Below, piece by piece: positions 1-7,954 of a stretch of DNA of 64,000 nt. Position 1 is the stretch's first letter, and each line of letters begins with the position of its first letter. Made by a program: the position numbers and the translations under genes. The notes under the pieces are model-generated. The model searched no databases, was not told the origin of the DNA, and saw nothing but the letters and a program-made list of their open reading frames with translations. Source of the DNA: Pseudomonas sp. FEN (lineage in GTDB: Bacteria; Pseudomonadota; Gammaproteobacteria; Pseudomonadales; Pseudomonadaceae); assembly GCF_904067045.1 (NCBI RefSeq), contig NZ_CAJFDC010000036.1:1256001-1320000 (forward strand). Reading direction: 5' to 3'.

Positions 1-187
1 CCACGGTCACCGGTTCGAAACGCGCAATGGCCCGGGCCACGGCGGCATGGGCGGCCTGCGCCGGCTTGCCGCCCAGGCGCCAGTTGTCCGGGCGCTCGGG
101 CCAGATCATCCAGACCTGGGTTTGTGCCGCCCACTCGGCGGGCATATGGAAGCCGTCGGCGCGCGGCGTGCTGGGCAAAGTGGTCAT
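1..187 (-). CDS. aguA: Agmatine deiminase, N-terminal part (cut by window edge)
   Basis: Only the first 62 residues lie in the window. They begin MTTLPSTPRADGFHMPAEWA and include the WMIWPERPDNWR stretch typical of agmatine deiminases of the porphyromonas-type peptidylarginine deiminase fold. The enzyme hydrolyses agmatine to N-carbamoylputrescine and ammonia in the cytoplasm. The ATG at 187 lies 4 bases after the aguB stop codon, with a GGAG ribosome site inside the end of aguB, so the two are co-transcribed. AguB then uses the product of this enzyme. The catalytic cysteine and the rest of the protein are outside the window. Confidence 0.9.
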   Translation of the reverse strand, partial: MTTLPSTPRADGFHMPAEWAAQTQVWMIWPERPDNWRLGGKPAQAAHAAVARAIARFEPVTV

Positions 188-191
188 GCGA

Positions 192-1070
192 TCAGGACTC
201 CAGGGAACCATCGAGGGTTTTCAGGGCAGCGTACAGGTTCGGTCGCCGGTCGCGGAACGAGCCCCAGGCGCTACGGGTATGTTCAAGTTCGTCGAGGTCG
301 AAGCTGTGGACCAGGATGCCCTCTTCGGTTTCGTTGAGTTCCTCGACTTTCTCGCCGTACTGATTGGCGATGAACGATGAGCCATAAAAGGTAATGTCGT
401 AGCCGTCCTGCTCTTCATTGCCGATGCGGTTGCTGGCGATCAGCGGCATCAGGTTGGCGCCGGCGTGACCTTGCTGCACGCGCTGCCAGTGGTCGCGGGA
501 GGAAATGCTCTGGTCATGCGGCTCGCTGCCAATGGCGGTCGGATAGAACAGGATTTCCGCACCTTGCAGGGCCATGCTGCGGGCGCACTCGGGAAACCAC
601 TGGTCCCAGCAGATACCCACGCCGATCTTCGCGTAGCGGGTGTTCCACACCTTGAAGCCGGTGTCGCCCGGGCTGAAGTAATACTTCTCGTGGTAGCCGG
701 GGCCGTCCGGAATGTGGCTTTTACGATAAATCCCGAGGTTGCTGCCGTCGGCGTCGATGATCGCGATGCTGTTGAAGCGCGCGCGGCCGGCCAGTTCGAA
801 GAAGCTGATGGGCAGCACCACCTGCAGTTCCCTGGCGACTTTCTGGAAGTGCTTGATGGCGACGTTGTCTTCCACCGGGGTGGCCAGCTGCAGGTAGTCC
901 GGGTTCGGCTTCTGGCAGAAATATGGGGTTTCGAACAGCTCCTGGATCAGGATGATCTGCGCGCCCTTGGCGGCGGCTTCGCGCACCAGCCTCTCGGCGC
1001 TCTCGAGGTTGGCTTCGAGATCCCAGGAACAAGCCATCTGGGTGGCGGCGACGGTAACGATACGACTCAT
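192..1070 (-). CDS. aguB: N-carbamoylputrescine amidase
   Basis: A 292-residue nitrilase-superfamily amidase that releases putrescine, CO2 and ammonia from N-carbamoylputrescine. The catalytic triad is visible: Glu44 (QELFETPYF), Lys117 (YRKSHIPDGPG) and Cys154 (GVGICWDQWFPE). The length is normal for the family. The ATG at 1070 is preceded by a clear AGGAG. It heads an aguBA operon. In P. aeruginosa the repressor gene aguR sits directly upstream (general knowledge); here the upstream space is an AT-rich gap followed by an unrelated aminotransferase gene, so the local regulator is missing from this spot. Confidence 0.93.
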   Translation of the reverse strand: MSRIVTVAATQMACSWDLEANLESAERLVREAAAKGAQIILIQELFETPYFCQKPNPDYLQLATPVEDNVAIKHFQKVARELQVVLPISFFELAGRARFNSIAIIDADGSNLGIYRKSHIPDGPGYHEKYYFSPGDTGFKVWNTRYAKIGVGICWDQWFPECARSMALQGAEILFYPTAIGSEPHDQSISSRDHWQRVQQGHAGANLMPLIASNRIGNEEQDGYDITFYGSSFIANQYGEKVEELNETEEGILVHSFDLDELEHTRSAWGSFRDRRPNLYAALKTLDGSLES

Positions 1071-1392
1071 GGATCATCTCCTGGGCGAATGCGCTGGGGC
1101 AATTCTAGGCATCGACCGATGACAGATTGAGAATAGCCGGGCATAGGGGGGGCTCGGCCGGGGCGATGGCGACTTTATAGCCGATAAAAATCGATAAATA
1201 AAGCGTAAATAGGATGCACAGAATATTTAAATGCAAATTTATCCGATATAAATCGATCTAATAGATCATCTGGCAGGACGCTTTCACGGGCAAGCCCGGC
1301 TCCTGCAGTGCAAGGTCGTCCACACATGTGTGTACGCCACAAAACTGTAGGAGCCGGGCTTGCCCGCGAAAAGTGCGAAGCACTCAGCGATC
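1071..1392. other. Intergenic region upstream of aguB
   Basis: This 322-base gap has no convincing gene. Bases 1150-1265 are markedly AT-rich compared with their surroundings, with repeated GATAAA/ATCGATAAAT-like words, and probably hold the aguBA promoter. The half nearest 1392 is occupied by a REP-type inverted repeat (1281-1373), which lies just beyond the end of the aminotransferase gene. Confidence 0.6.
1281..1373. repeat. REP-type inverted repeat pair
   Basis: Two copies of a GC-rich unit face each other: CACGGGCAAGCCCGGCTCCT near 1286 and AGGAGCCGGGCTTGCCCGCG near 1349, separated by about 45 bases. The unit recurs in several gaps of this window (11.7, 27.2, 56.7, 62.4 kb). It matches the extragenic palindromic (REP/REPIN) sequences of fluorescent pseudomonads. 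Here it follows the stop codon of the aminotransferase gene. Confidence 0.75.
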
Positions 1393-4305
1393 TCAGAGCC
1401 CCTCGTCCAGCACCTTGGACAGCATGTCGACAAAGAAATCCACGCTCCGCCGGCTGGTGCACATCGGCGGTTTGATCTTGAGGATGTTCAGGTAGTCGCC
1501 AGTCGGCTGCATGAAAATCCCCAGCTCGCGCAGGCGCTCGCACAACAGCGCGGTCTCCTCGGTCGCCGGCTCCAGGGTTTCGCGGTTGCGGATCAGTTCC
1601 GCGCCGAGGTAGAAGCCGGAGCCGTGTACCGCGCCCACCAGTGGATGCCGCTCGATCAGCGCTTCCAGACGCTCCTTGAAATAGCCGCCCACCACCTCGG
1701 CGTTTTCCCAGAGTTTTTCCTCGGCCATCACATCGAGCACGGCGATACCGATACGGCAACTGACCGGGCTGCCGCCGGAGGACGAAAAGAAATACCCCTC
1801 GGCCTCCAGCGCCTCGGCGATCTCCCGGCGGGTGATCACCGCGCCCAGTGGCTGGCCGTTGCCCATGCCCTTGGCCATGGTAATGATATCGGGCACCACG
1901 CCCTGCTCCTCGAAGCCCCAGAAGAACTTGCCCATGCGCCCGTAACCCACCTGGATCTCATCGGCGATACACACGCCACCCCGGGCCCGGACCAGCGCAT
2001 AGACCTGCTGCAAGTAGCCCGGCGGCAACGCAATACCGCCAGCGTTGCCATACACCGGCTCGCAGATAAACCCCGCCAGTTGACGATTTTCCGCCGCCAG
2101 CTTGGCCAGGTTGTGTTCCACGCTGCGCACGTAGTCCGGTGTACTGGTGCTGCCACGGAATGCCCCGCGATAGGTGTTGGGGGCAGTCACCGGATGTACC
2201 CAGTCCGGGCGGCTGCTCAGGGCCTTGGGATTGTCGGCAATCGAGGTGGACACCGCATCGGCCGCCACCGACCAGCCGTGATAGGCCTCCAGCACGCTGA
2301 GCATGTCGCGGCCGCCGCTGTAGGCCCAGGCCAGGCGGATCGCCAGGTCGTTGGCCTCGGTACCACTGTTGACCAGGAATACCCGGTCCATGGAGTCCGG
2401 TGCCAGCGCCAGCAGCCGCTCGGAAAACTCGGTCACGGCGGCGTAGTGAAAGCGCGAGTTGGTATTGAGCAGCGACCACTGCCGCGCCGCTTCGGCCGCC
2501 ATGCGTGGATGCCCATGCCCCAGCACCGCGACGTTATTGAGCATGTCCAGGTAGGAACGGCCTTGCATGTCGATCAGGTGGTTGCGCCAGCCACGCTCGA
2601 TACGCGGCGGATCGACGTAGTAGTGTTTTTGCGTGCGGGCGAAGCTGGCGTCGCGCCGGGCCAGCAGGTCCGCCGAATCCAGCTCGGGCTCGGCATCGCA
2701 GGCCAGTCCCAGCAAGTTCGCCGGCGACGGGCACAACGCCTGCCAGGCGGCGGCCCGCGACGGCGCGCAGAACAACGGCGGGGTCAGCTCGGCGTGGCGG
2801 CACAGTTGCACCCGCAGGGGCCCCTCGGCCTCGCCCAGCACCTGCCCCTTGACCACCGCGGCGCCGGATTTGAGGGATGCCTTCACCCCCCACAGCCGCA
2901 CACTCAGTTGCGCGCTGGCCAACAGTAGGGCGCCATCGCTCATGATCCGCAGGGTCCCGGCGAACGGCGACTCCACGGTGGTGCCGCCGGGCACCTGCAA
3001 GGCTACGTGCAAGGGAAAGGTGTCCGGCTCGCTGGCGCTGTCGGGCCGGGTGCGGGACAAGCGATATTGCCCGTAGCGGCTGGCCGCCAGGCCATGGGTC
3101 GCGGCGGCCTCGGCGAGCAGGCGTTCGTCGATGCCACTCTGTTCCCAGTTGCCCGCCGCGAAATGCGGGCTGAGTACGCCCAGGTCGATCAGTGCGAACT
3201 CGCGGCCCACCAGCCCGGGCAGCAACGGGGCAAACCCTTCGCTGGCAATCGGTACCAGGGTTTCGCCAACGGCCGTGAGTATCGCCGTCTCCATCAGTTC
3301 GAAGGGTACCGAGGTGGCCACCTGGAAGATTTCCCACTCATGGGCCAGGTTATCGCGGCTGTAGGTATTGCCCGGGTCGATGCCGACCTGCTGTTCGCCG
3401 CTGAGCACCAACACCGCCGCCCGCGCCACGATCAGCGGCCACAGCGCGAGCAGTTCTTCGCGCAGCAACGGGTTGACCGCATGATAGGCGCGGACCGCCG
3501 GCAGAATCACAAAGGGATCGCCTTCGGCATGGTGCAGCAGTGCCGCGCAGGTCACCGACAGGTCGGCGATGCGCCAGGTATGGACCAGGTCGCCGAAATC
3601 GATCACCCCCTGCAGTTGCCAGTGACGCTGGGCGTCGCGCTGCCAGACCACGTTGTCGTCGGTGATATCCAGGTGAACGGCCTGCGCCGGCAAGACCTCG
3701 ACCAGCGGGTGCAGGCGCCACCGGGCCTGTGCGGCCGCGTCGCGCACCCGCGTTTGCCGGCCCGCGTCCTTGAGCACCGGCAGCAGATGTTCGATCAGTG
3801 CATCGGCATGCCGGGGGTCCCACTGCAGGGTGCGCGCCAGGCCCGGGTGCTGGAAGTCGGCCAGGGCCAGGTCCATTTCCGCGCACAGTCGCCCGAGGCC
3901 CTCCACCAATTCGCGGCCCAGATGCTTGAGATGGGTCAGCGACTGGCCTTCGATGTACTCCAGCAGACGCACGTGCACGGGCTGGCCGTCCAGCTCCAGG
4001 GACAACAGGTCCTGGCCGTTGCGCGCGGTGATCACCCGTGGCACTCGCAGGCCGGCACGCCCGCCGAGGTGCGCCAGGCCCGCATGCTGGGCCTGCAATT
4101 CCAGCGTGGCGTAATCGCCGTGACAGATTTTCAGGACAAAGCGGCCTTCATCGCAGTCGACACGATAATTGAGGTCCTGCTGGCTCCCCAATGCCCGCAA
4201 CACGCCAGAGAGGCCGTAATGTTCCTCAAGCAGCCTCAGCGCCTGCGGTGCCGACACATTCGGACTGGGTAAACTGGCACGATGGATCAACGTGGCGAGC
4301 AACAT
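1393..4305 (-). CDS. Phosphotransferase-like / hybrid-motif / class III aminotransferase fusion protein
   Basis: A 970-residue protein in three parts. Residues about 1-330 resemble aminoglycoside/choline-kinase-like phosphotransferases (RFVLKICHGDY near the start; VHLDITDDNVVW as the catalytic-loop equivalent). Residues about 420-520 look like a duplicated hybrid motif of the M23/lipoyl type (VESPFAGTL), without obvious metal ligands. Residues about 550-970 are a class III PLP aminotransferase with the PLP lysine at Lys812 (ITMAKGMGNGQPLG) and ADEIQVGYGRMG before it. The start at 4305 is chosen because AGGGAG precedes it and the kinase fold begins there; an upstream ATG at 4440 has no such support. 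Known relatives are annotated only as aminotransferases. The substrate is unknown; an amino alcohol or its phosphate is plausible. Confidence 0.85.
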   Translation of the reverse strand: MLLATLIHRASLPSPNVSAPQALRLLEEHYGLSGVLRALGSQQDLNYRVDCDEGRFVLKICHGDYATLELQAQHAGLAHLGGRAGLRVPRVITARNGQDLLSLELDGQPVHVRLLEYIEGQSLTHLKHLGRELVEGLGRLCAEMDLALADFQHPGLARTLQWDPRHADALIEHLLPVLKDAGRQTRVRDAAAQARWRLHPLVEVLPAQAVHLDITDDNVVWQRDAQRHWQLQGVIDFGDLVHTWRIADLSVTCAALLHHAEGDPFVILPAVRAYHAVNPLLREELLALWPLIVARAAVLVLSGEQQVGIDPGNTYSRDNLAHEWEIFQVATSVPFELMETAILTAVGETLVPIASEGFAPLLPGLVGREFALIDLGVLSPHFAAGNWEQSGIDERLLAEAAATHGLAASRYGQYRLSRTRPDSASEPDTFPLHVALQVPGGTTVESPFAGTLRIMSDGALLLASAQLSVRLWGVKASLKSGAAVVKGQVLGEAEGPLRVQLCRHAELTPPLFCAPSRAAAWQALCPSPANLLGLACDAEPELDSADLLARRDASFARTQKHYYVDPPRIERGWRNHLIDMQGRSYLDMLNNVAVLGHGHPRMAAEAARQWSLLNTNSRFHYAAVTEFSERLLALAPDSMDRVFLVNSGTEANDLAIRLAWAYSGGRDMLSVLEAYHGWSVAADAVSTSIADNPKALSSRPDWVHPVTAPNTYRGAFRGSTSTPDYVRSVEHNLAKLAAENRQLAGFICEPVYGNAGGIALPPGYLQQVYALVRARGGVCIADEIQVGYGRMGKFFWGFEEQGVVPDIITMAKGMGNGQPLGAVITRREIAEALEAEGYFFSSSGGSPVSCRIGIAVLDVMAEEKLWENAEVVGGYFKERLEALIERHPLVGAVHGSGFYLGAELIRNRETLEPATEETALLCERLRELGIFMQPTGDYLNILKIKPPMCTSRRSVDFFVDMLSKVLDEGL

Positions 4306-4491
4306 GCGACGACTCCCTGAAGTTTTTGTTGGCTGTCTATATCGCCATTGGTGACGCCAAGACGCAAGTGCGACGATGAAGTCAGCCCCACGGGACCCCA
4401 TACATCGCCTTGACACTTGCACCAGGGAGCGCCTGCCCACAAGCTATGCTCCATTCAGCTTGAGTCTGCTTAAGGAAAAAGGCACACCGAT

Positions 4492-5574
4492 ATGCGTATT
4501 CTAGTCACCGGCGGCGCCGGTTTTATTGGCTCTGCCCTGATTCGGCATCTGATCCGCCATACCGGGCATGAAGTCCTTAACCTGGACAAGCTTACCTACG
4601 CCGGCAACCTCGAATCGCTGACCAGCATCGCCAGTGACAGCCGCTATGAGTTCGTCCAGGCCGATATCGTCGACCAGGCCACCGTCAGCGCGGTGCTGGC
4701 ACGCTTCGAGCCCCATGCAATCATGCACCTGGCCGCGGAATCCCATGTGGACCGCTCCATCGACGGGCCATCGGACTTTATCCAGACCAATATCGTCGGC
4801 ACCTATAGCTTGCTGGAAGCCGCCCGCGGCTACTGGTCGGAACTGGCCCCACCTGCAAAAAGCGCGTTCCGCTTTCACCATATTTCCACCGACGAAGTGT
4901 ATGGCGACTTGCATGGCGTCGATGACCTGTTTACCGAAACCACCCCATACGCCCCCAGTTCACCGTACTCCGCGAGCAAGGCGGCGTCCGATCACCTGGT
5001 CCGCGCCTGGCACCGCACCTACGGTCTGCCGGTGTTGCTGACCAACTGCTCGAACAACTACGGGCCATTCCACTTCCCGGAAAAGCTGATCCCGCTGGTG
5101 ATCCTCAACGCCCTGGCCGGCAAGCCACTGCCGGTATACGGCGACGGTCTGCAGGTGCGCGACTGGCTGTTCGTCGAGGACCATGCCCGCGCTTTGTTCA
5201 AGGTGGTGACCGATGGCGTGGTGGGCGAGACCTACAACATCGGTGGGCATAACGAACAGAAGAATATCGATGTCGTGCGCGGCATCTGCGACCTGCTGGA
5301 AGAACTGGCGCCGGCGCGCCCGGTCGGGGTGGAAAAATTCACCGACCTGATCACGTTCGTCAAGGATCGTCCGGGCCATGACCTGCGCTACGCTATCGAC
5401 GCGGGGAAAATCGAGCGCGAGTTGGGCTGGACCCCGCAGGAAACCTTCGAAAGCGGCCTGCGCAAGACCGTGCAATGGTATTTGGAGAACCTGGAATGGT
5501 GCCGTCGCGTCCAGGATGGCAGCTATCAAGGCGAGCGCCTGGGCGCGCTTGACCACAAGGAACTGTTGGCATGA
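4492..5574 (+). CDS. rmlB: dTDP-glucose 4,6-dehydratase
   Basis: The 360-residue product is an extended SDR enzyme that converts dTDP-glucose to dTDP-4-keto-6-deoxyglucose, the second step of dTDP-L-rhamnose synthesis. It shows the NAD-binding GGAGFIG at 7-13, the STDE active-site motif at 132-135, and the YxxxK pair Tyr159/Lys163. It is the first gene of a tight rmlBACD operon and overlaps rmlA by four bases. P. aeruginosa has the order rmlBDAC (general knowledge), so the internal order differs here. L-rhamnose normally goes into LPS core or exopolysaccharide. Confidence 0.96.
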   Translation: MRILVTGGAGFIGSALIRHLIRHTGHEVLNLDKLTYAGNLESLTSIASDSRYEFVQADIVDQATVSAVLARFEPHAIMHLAAESHVDRSIDGPSDFIQTNIVGTYSLLEAARGYWSELAPPAKSAFRFHHISTDEVYGDLHGVDDLFTETTPYAPSSPYSASKAASDHLVRAWHRTYGLPVLLTNCSNNYGPFHFPEKLIPLVILNALAGKPLPVYGDGLQVRDWLFVEDHARALFKVVTDGVVGETYNIGGHNEQKNIDVVRGICDLLEELAPARPVGVEKFTDLITFVKDRPGHDLRYAIDAGKIERELGWTPQETFESGLRKTVQWYLENLEWCRRVQDGSYQGERLGALDHKELLA

Positions 5575-6443
5575 TGAAAGGTATTGTCCTCGCGGGCGGC
5601 TCGGGCACCCGACTGCACCCGATTACCCTCGGCGTTTCCAAACAACTGCTGCCGATCTACGACAAACCGATGATCTACTACCCGATCTCGGTACTGATGC
5701 TCGCCGGTATTCGTGACATCCTGGTGATCTCCACTCCCCAGGATCTACCGCAGTACCGCAACCTGCTGGGCGACGGTGGCCAGTTCGGGGTTCGCTTCAG
5801 CTACGCCGAGCAACCGTCTCCGGATGGCCTGGCCCAGGCTTTCCTGATCGGCGAAGACTTCATTGGCGACGACCCGGTGTGCCTCATCCTGGGCGACAAC
5901 ATCTTCCACGGCCAGCATTTCGGCGATCAGTTGAAGCACGCCGCGCGGCGGCCGAGCGGTGCGACAGTCTTCGGCTACTGGGTCAAGGACCCGGAACGTT
6001 TCGGTGTCATCGACTTTGACAGCGAAGGTCGAGCCCTCTCGATCGAAGAAAAACCGATAAAACCGAAATCCAGCTATGCGGTGACCGGCCTGTATTTCTA
6101 TGACAACGACGTGATCGAGATTGCCAAGGCCGTCAAGCCTTCGCCTCGCGGCGAGCTGGAGATCACCGACGTCAACAACGCTTACCTCAAGCGCGGCGAC
6201 CTGCATGTCGAACGCTTCGGACGCGGCTTTGCCTGGCTCGATACCGGGACCCACGACAGCCTGCTGGAAGCCTCGCAATACGTGCAAACCATCGAACACC
6301 GTCAGGGGCTGAAAGTCGCCTGTCTGGAAGAGATCGCCTACCAGAACGGCTGGATCGACCAGGAGCATCTGCTGGAGCGGGCCAGATATTTCGGCAAGAC
6401 CGGCTATGGGCAATACCTGTTTACCGTCGCGGGAGAGCATTGA
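5571..6443 (+). CDS. rmlA: Glucose-1-phosphate thymidylyltransferase
   Basis: A 290-residue nucleotidyltransferase making dTDP-glucose from dTTP and glucose-1-phosphate, the first committed and feedback-controlled step of the rhamnose pathway. The signature AGGSGTRLHPIT lies at the N-terminus, followed by KQLLPIYDKPMIYYP, both diagnostic for RmlA. Two adjacent ATG codons (5571 and 5574) are possible starts; both sit after AAGGAA and overlap the end of rmlB. The gene ends with TGA overlapping the rmlC start, showing translational coupling. Confidence 0.96.
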   Translation: MMKGIVLAGGSGTRLHPITLGVSKQLLPIYDKPMIYYPISVLMLAGIRDILVISTPQDLPQYRNLLGDGGQFGVRFSYAEQPSPDGLAQAFLIGEDFIGDDPVCLILGDNIFHGQHFGDQLKHAARRPSGATVFGYWVKDPERFGVIDFDSEGRALSIEEKPIKPKSSYAVTGLYFYDNDVIEIAKAVKPSPRGELEITDVNNAYLKRGDLHVERFGRGFAWLDTGTHDSLLEASQYVQTIEHRQGLKVACLEEIAYQNGWIDQEHLLERARYFGKTGYGQYLFTVAGEH

Positions 6444-6988
6444 TGAAGGCAACGCCAACACGCCTGCCAGGCGTGCTGATCCTCGAACCCAAGGTGTTTG
6501 GCGACGAGCGCGGCTTTTTCTATGAGAGCTTCAACGCCCGGGCCTTCCAGGAAGCCACGGGGCTCGACGTCCCGTTCGTCCAGGACAACCACTCGCGTTC
6601 GCAGCAAGGGGTCTTGCGCGGCCTGCATTACCAACTGGAAAACACCCAGGGCAAGCTGGTGCGGGTGATTGCCGGTGAAGTCCTGGATGTGGCCGTGGAC
6701 ATTCGCCGCAGTTCGCCACATTTCGGCCAATGGGTAGCGGTGCGCCTGTCCGCCGAAAACAACCGCCAATTGTGGATACCCGAGGGTTTCGCCCACGGCT
6801 TTGTAGTCCTCAGCGACTCCGCCGAGTTCCTCTACAAGACCACCGACTACTACACGCCCAGCGCCGAACGCTGTATTCGCTGGGACGATCCAACCCTGGC
6901 CATCGACTGGGAGTTCGACGGCGTTCCCCAACTGTCGGCCAAGGATCTGAACGGTAAATCCCTGCACGAGGCCGATCTGTTCGAATGA
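6443..6988 (+). CDS. rmlC: dTDP-4-dehydrorhamnose 3,5-epimerase
   Basis: A 181-residue cupin-fold epimerase acting on dTDP-4-keto-6-deoxyglucose. It contains the hallmark FVQDNHSRS and VLRGLHYQ motifs (active-site His region) and the GFAHGFVVLSD strand. The ATG at 6443 overlaps the rmlA stop (ATGA); a TTG just before it is in frame but unneeded. It overlaps rmlD by four bases, so B, A, C and D form one translationally coupled unit. Confidence 0.95.
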   Translation: MKATPTRLPGVLILEPKVFGDERGFFYESFNARAFQEATGLDVPFVQDNHSRSQQGVLRGLHYQLENTQGKLVRVIAGEVLDVAVDIRRSSPHFGQWVAVRLSAENNRQLWIPEGFAHGFVVLSDSAEFLYKTTDYYTPSAERCIRWDDPTLAIDWEFDGVPQLSAKDLNGKSLHEADLFE

Positions 6989-7869
6989 ATACCGCGCCCC
7001 TGAAAATCCTCATCAGCGGTCAGCACGGCCAAGTCTCCCGAGCCCTGCAACAGCGACTCGCCGACCTGGGCGAACTGATCGTCCCGGGGCGTGACCAGCT
7101 CGACCTGACGCAGCCGGAACAGATTCGTCAACAAGTCCGCACCCTGCGCCCCGACCTGATCATCAACCCGGCGGCCTACACCGCCGTCGACCAGGCCGAA
7201 AGCGAACCGGAACTGGCGTTCGCCATCAACGCCACGGCGCCAGGCATCTTCGCCCAGGAAGCCGCCAGCCTGGGCATCCCACTGATCCAATACTCCACCG
7301 ACTACGTGTTCGACGGCAGCAAGGACAGTCCCTACACCGAAGACGACCCGACCAACCCGCTGAGCGTCTACGGCGAGAGCAAGCTGGCTGGCGAGCGAGC
7401 TATCGCCGCCGCCCATGACCAGCACCTGATCCTGCGCACCTGCTGGGTGTACTCCAATCACGGGCGCAACTTCCTGCTGACCATGCAGCGGTTGCTGCAG
7501 GAAAAGCCGGAATTGCGCATCGTCGCCGACCAGATCGGCGCGCCCACCTGGGCCGGCACCATCGCCACCAGCACCCGCGCCCTGATCGAGCGCTGGCGGA
7601 ATGGTCACGCTGGCGCCTGGGGCACCTATCACCTGACCGCCAGCGGCGAAACCTCCTGGTTCGGCTTTGCCCAGGCCATCGCTGAGCATTTGCTCGCGCA
7701 GGACAAACCCTGCGCCCTGCTCGAAGCTATTCCGTCCAGCGCCTACCCGACGCCCGCCACCCGGCCGTTGAACTCACGCCTGGATTGCCGCCGCCTGTTG
7801 CGCGAATGGCAAGTATCCCAACCCGACTGGCACGCCGCGTTGCGCGAGTGTCTTGCGGAGCAGGGCTAG
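6985..7869 (+). CDS. rmlD: dTDP-4-dehydrorhamnose reductase
   Basis: The 294-residue NADPH-dependent SDR reductase completes dTDP-L-rhamnose synthesis. It shows the nucleotide-binding start KILISGQHGQVS, the NPAAYTAVDQAE motif, the YSTDYVFDG signature and the catalytic YGESKLAGE (Tyr-x3-Lys). It overlaps the end of rmlC and is the last gene of the operon. dctB starts 85 bases downstream on the same strand with no obvious intrinsic terminator in between, so read-through is possible. Confidence 0.95.
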   Translation: MNTAPLKILISGQHGQVSRALQQRLADLGELIVPGRDQLDLTQPEQIRQQVRTLRPDLIINPAAYTAVDQAESEPELAFAINATAPGIFAQEAASLGIPLIQYSTDYVFDGSKDSPYTEDDPTNPLSVYGESKLAGERAIAAAHDQHLILRTCWVYSNHGRNFLLTMQRLLQEKPELRIVADQIGAPTWAGTIATSTRALIERWRNGHAGAWGTYHLTASGETSWFGFAQAIAEHLLAQDKPCALLEAIPSSAYPTPATRPLNSRLDCRRLLREWQVSQPDWHAALRECLAEQG

Positions 7870-7954
7870 AGCACGCAAACAATGCGGATCGCGTCATTTA
7901 TTGATTGCCCGCCCTACCCCATAATGCGTCGGATTCCATCGGCGCATTCTCTTC

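Noticed and set aside
1360..2928. A 522-codon plus-strand frame opposite the aminotransferase fusion
   Set aside because: It has His/Gln/Arg-rich low-complexity translation without domains, as expected for antisense of GC-rich codons.
4306..4440. Extended amino terminus of the aminotransferase fusion (ATG at 4440)
   Set aside because: The added 45 residues are low in homology-like features and would consume the rmlB promoter region. ATG 4305 has AGGGAG at proper spacing.
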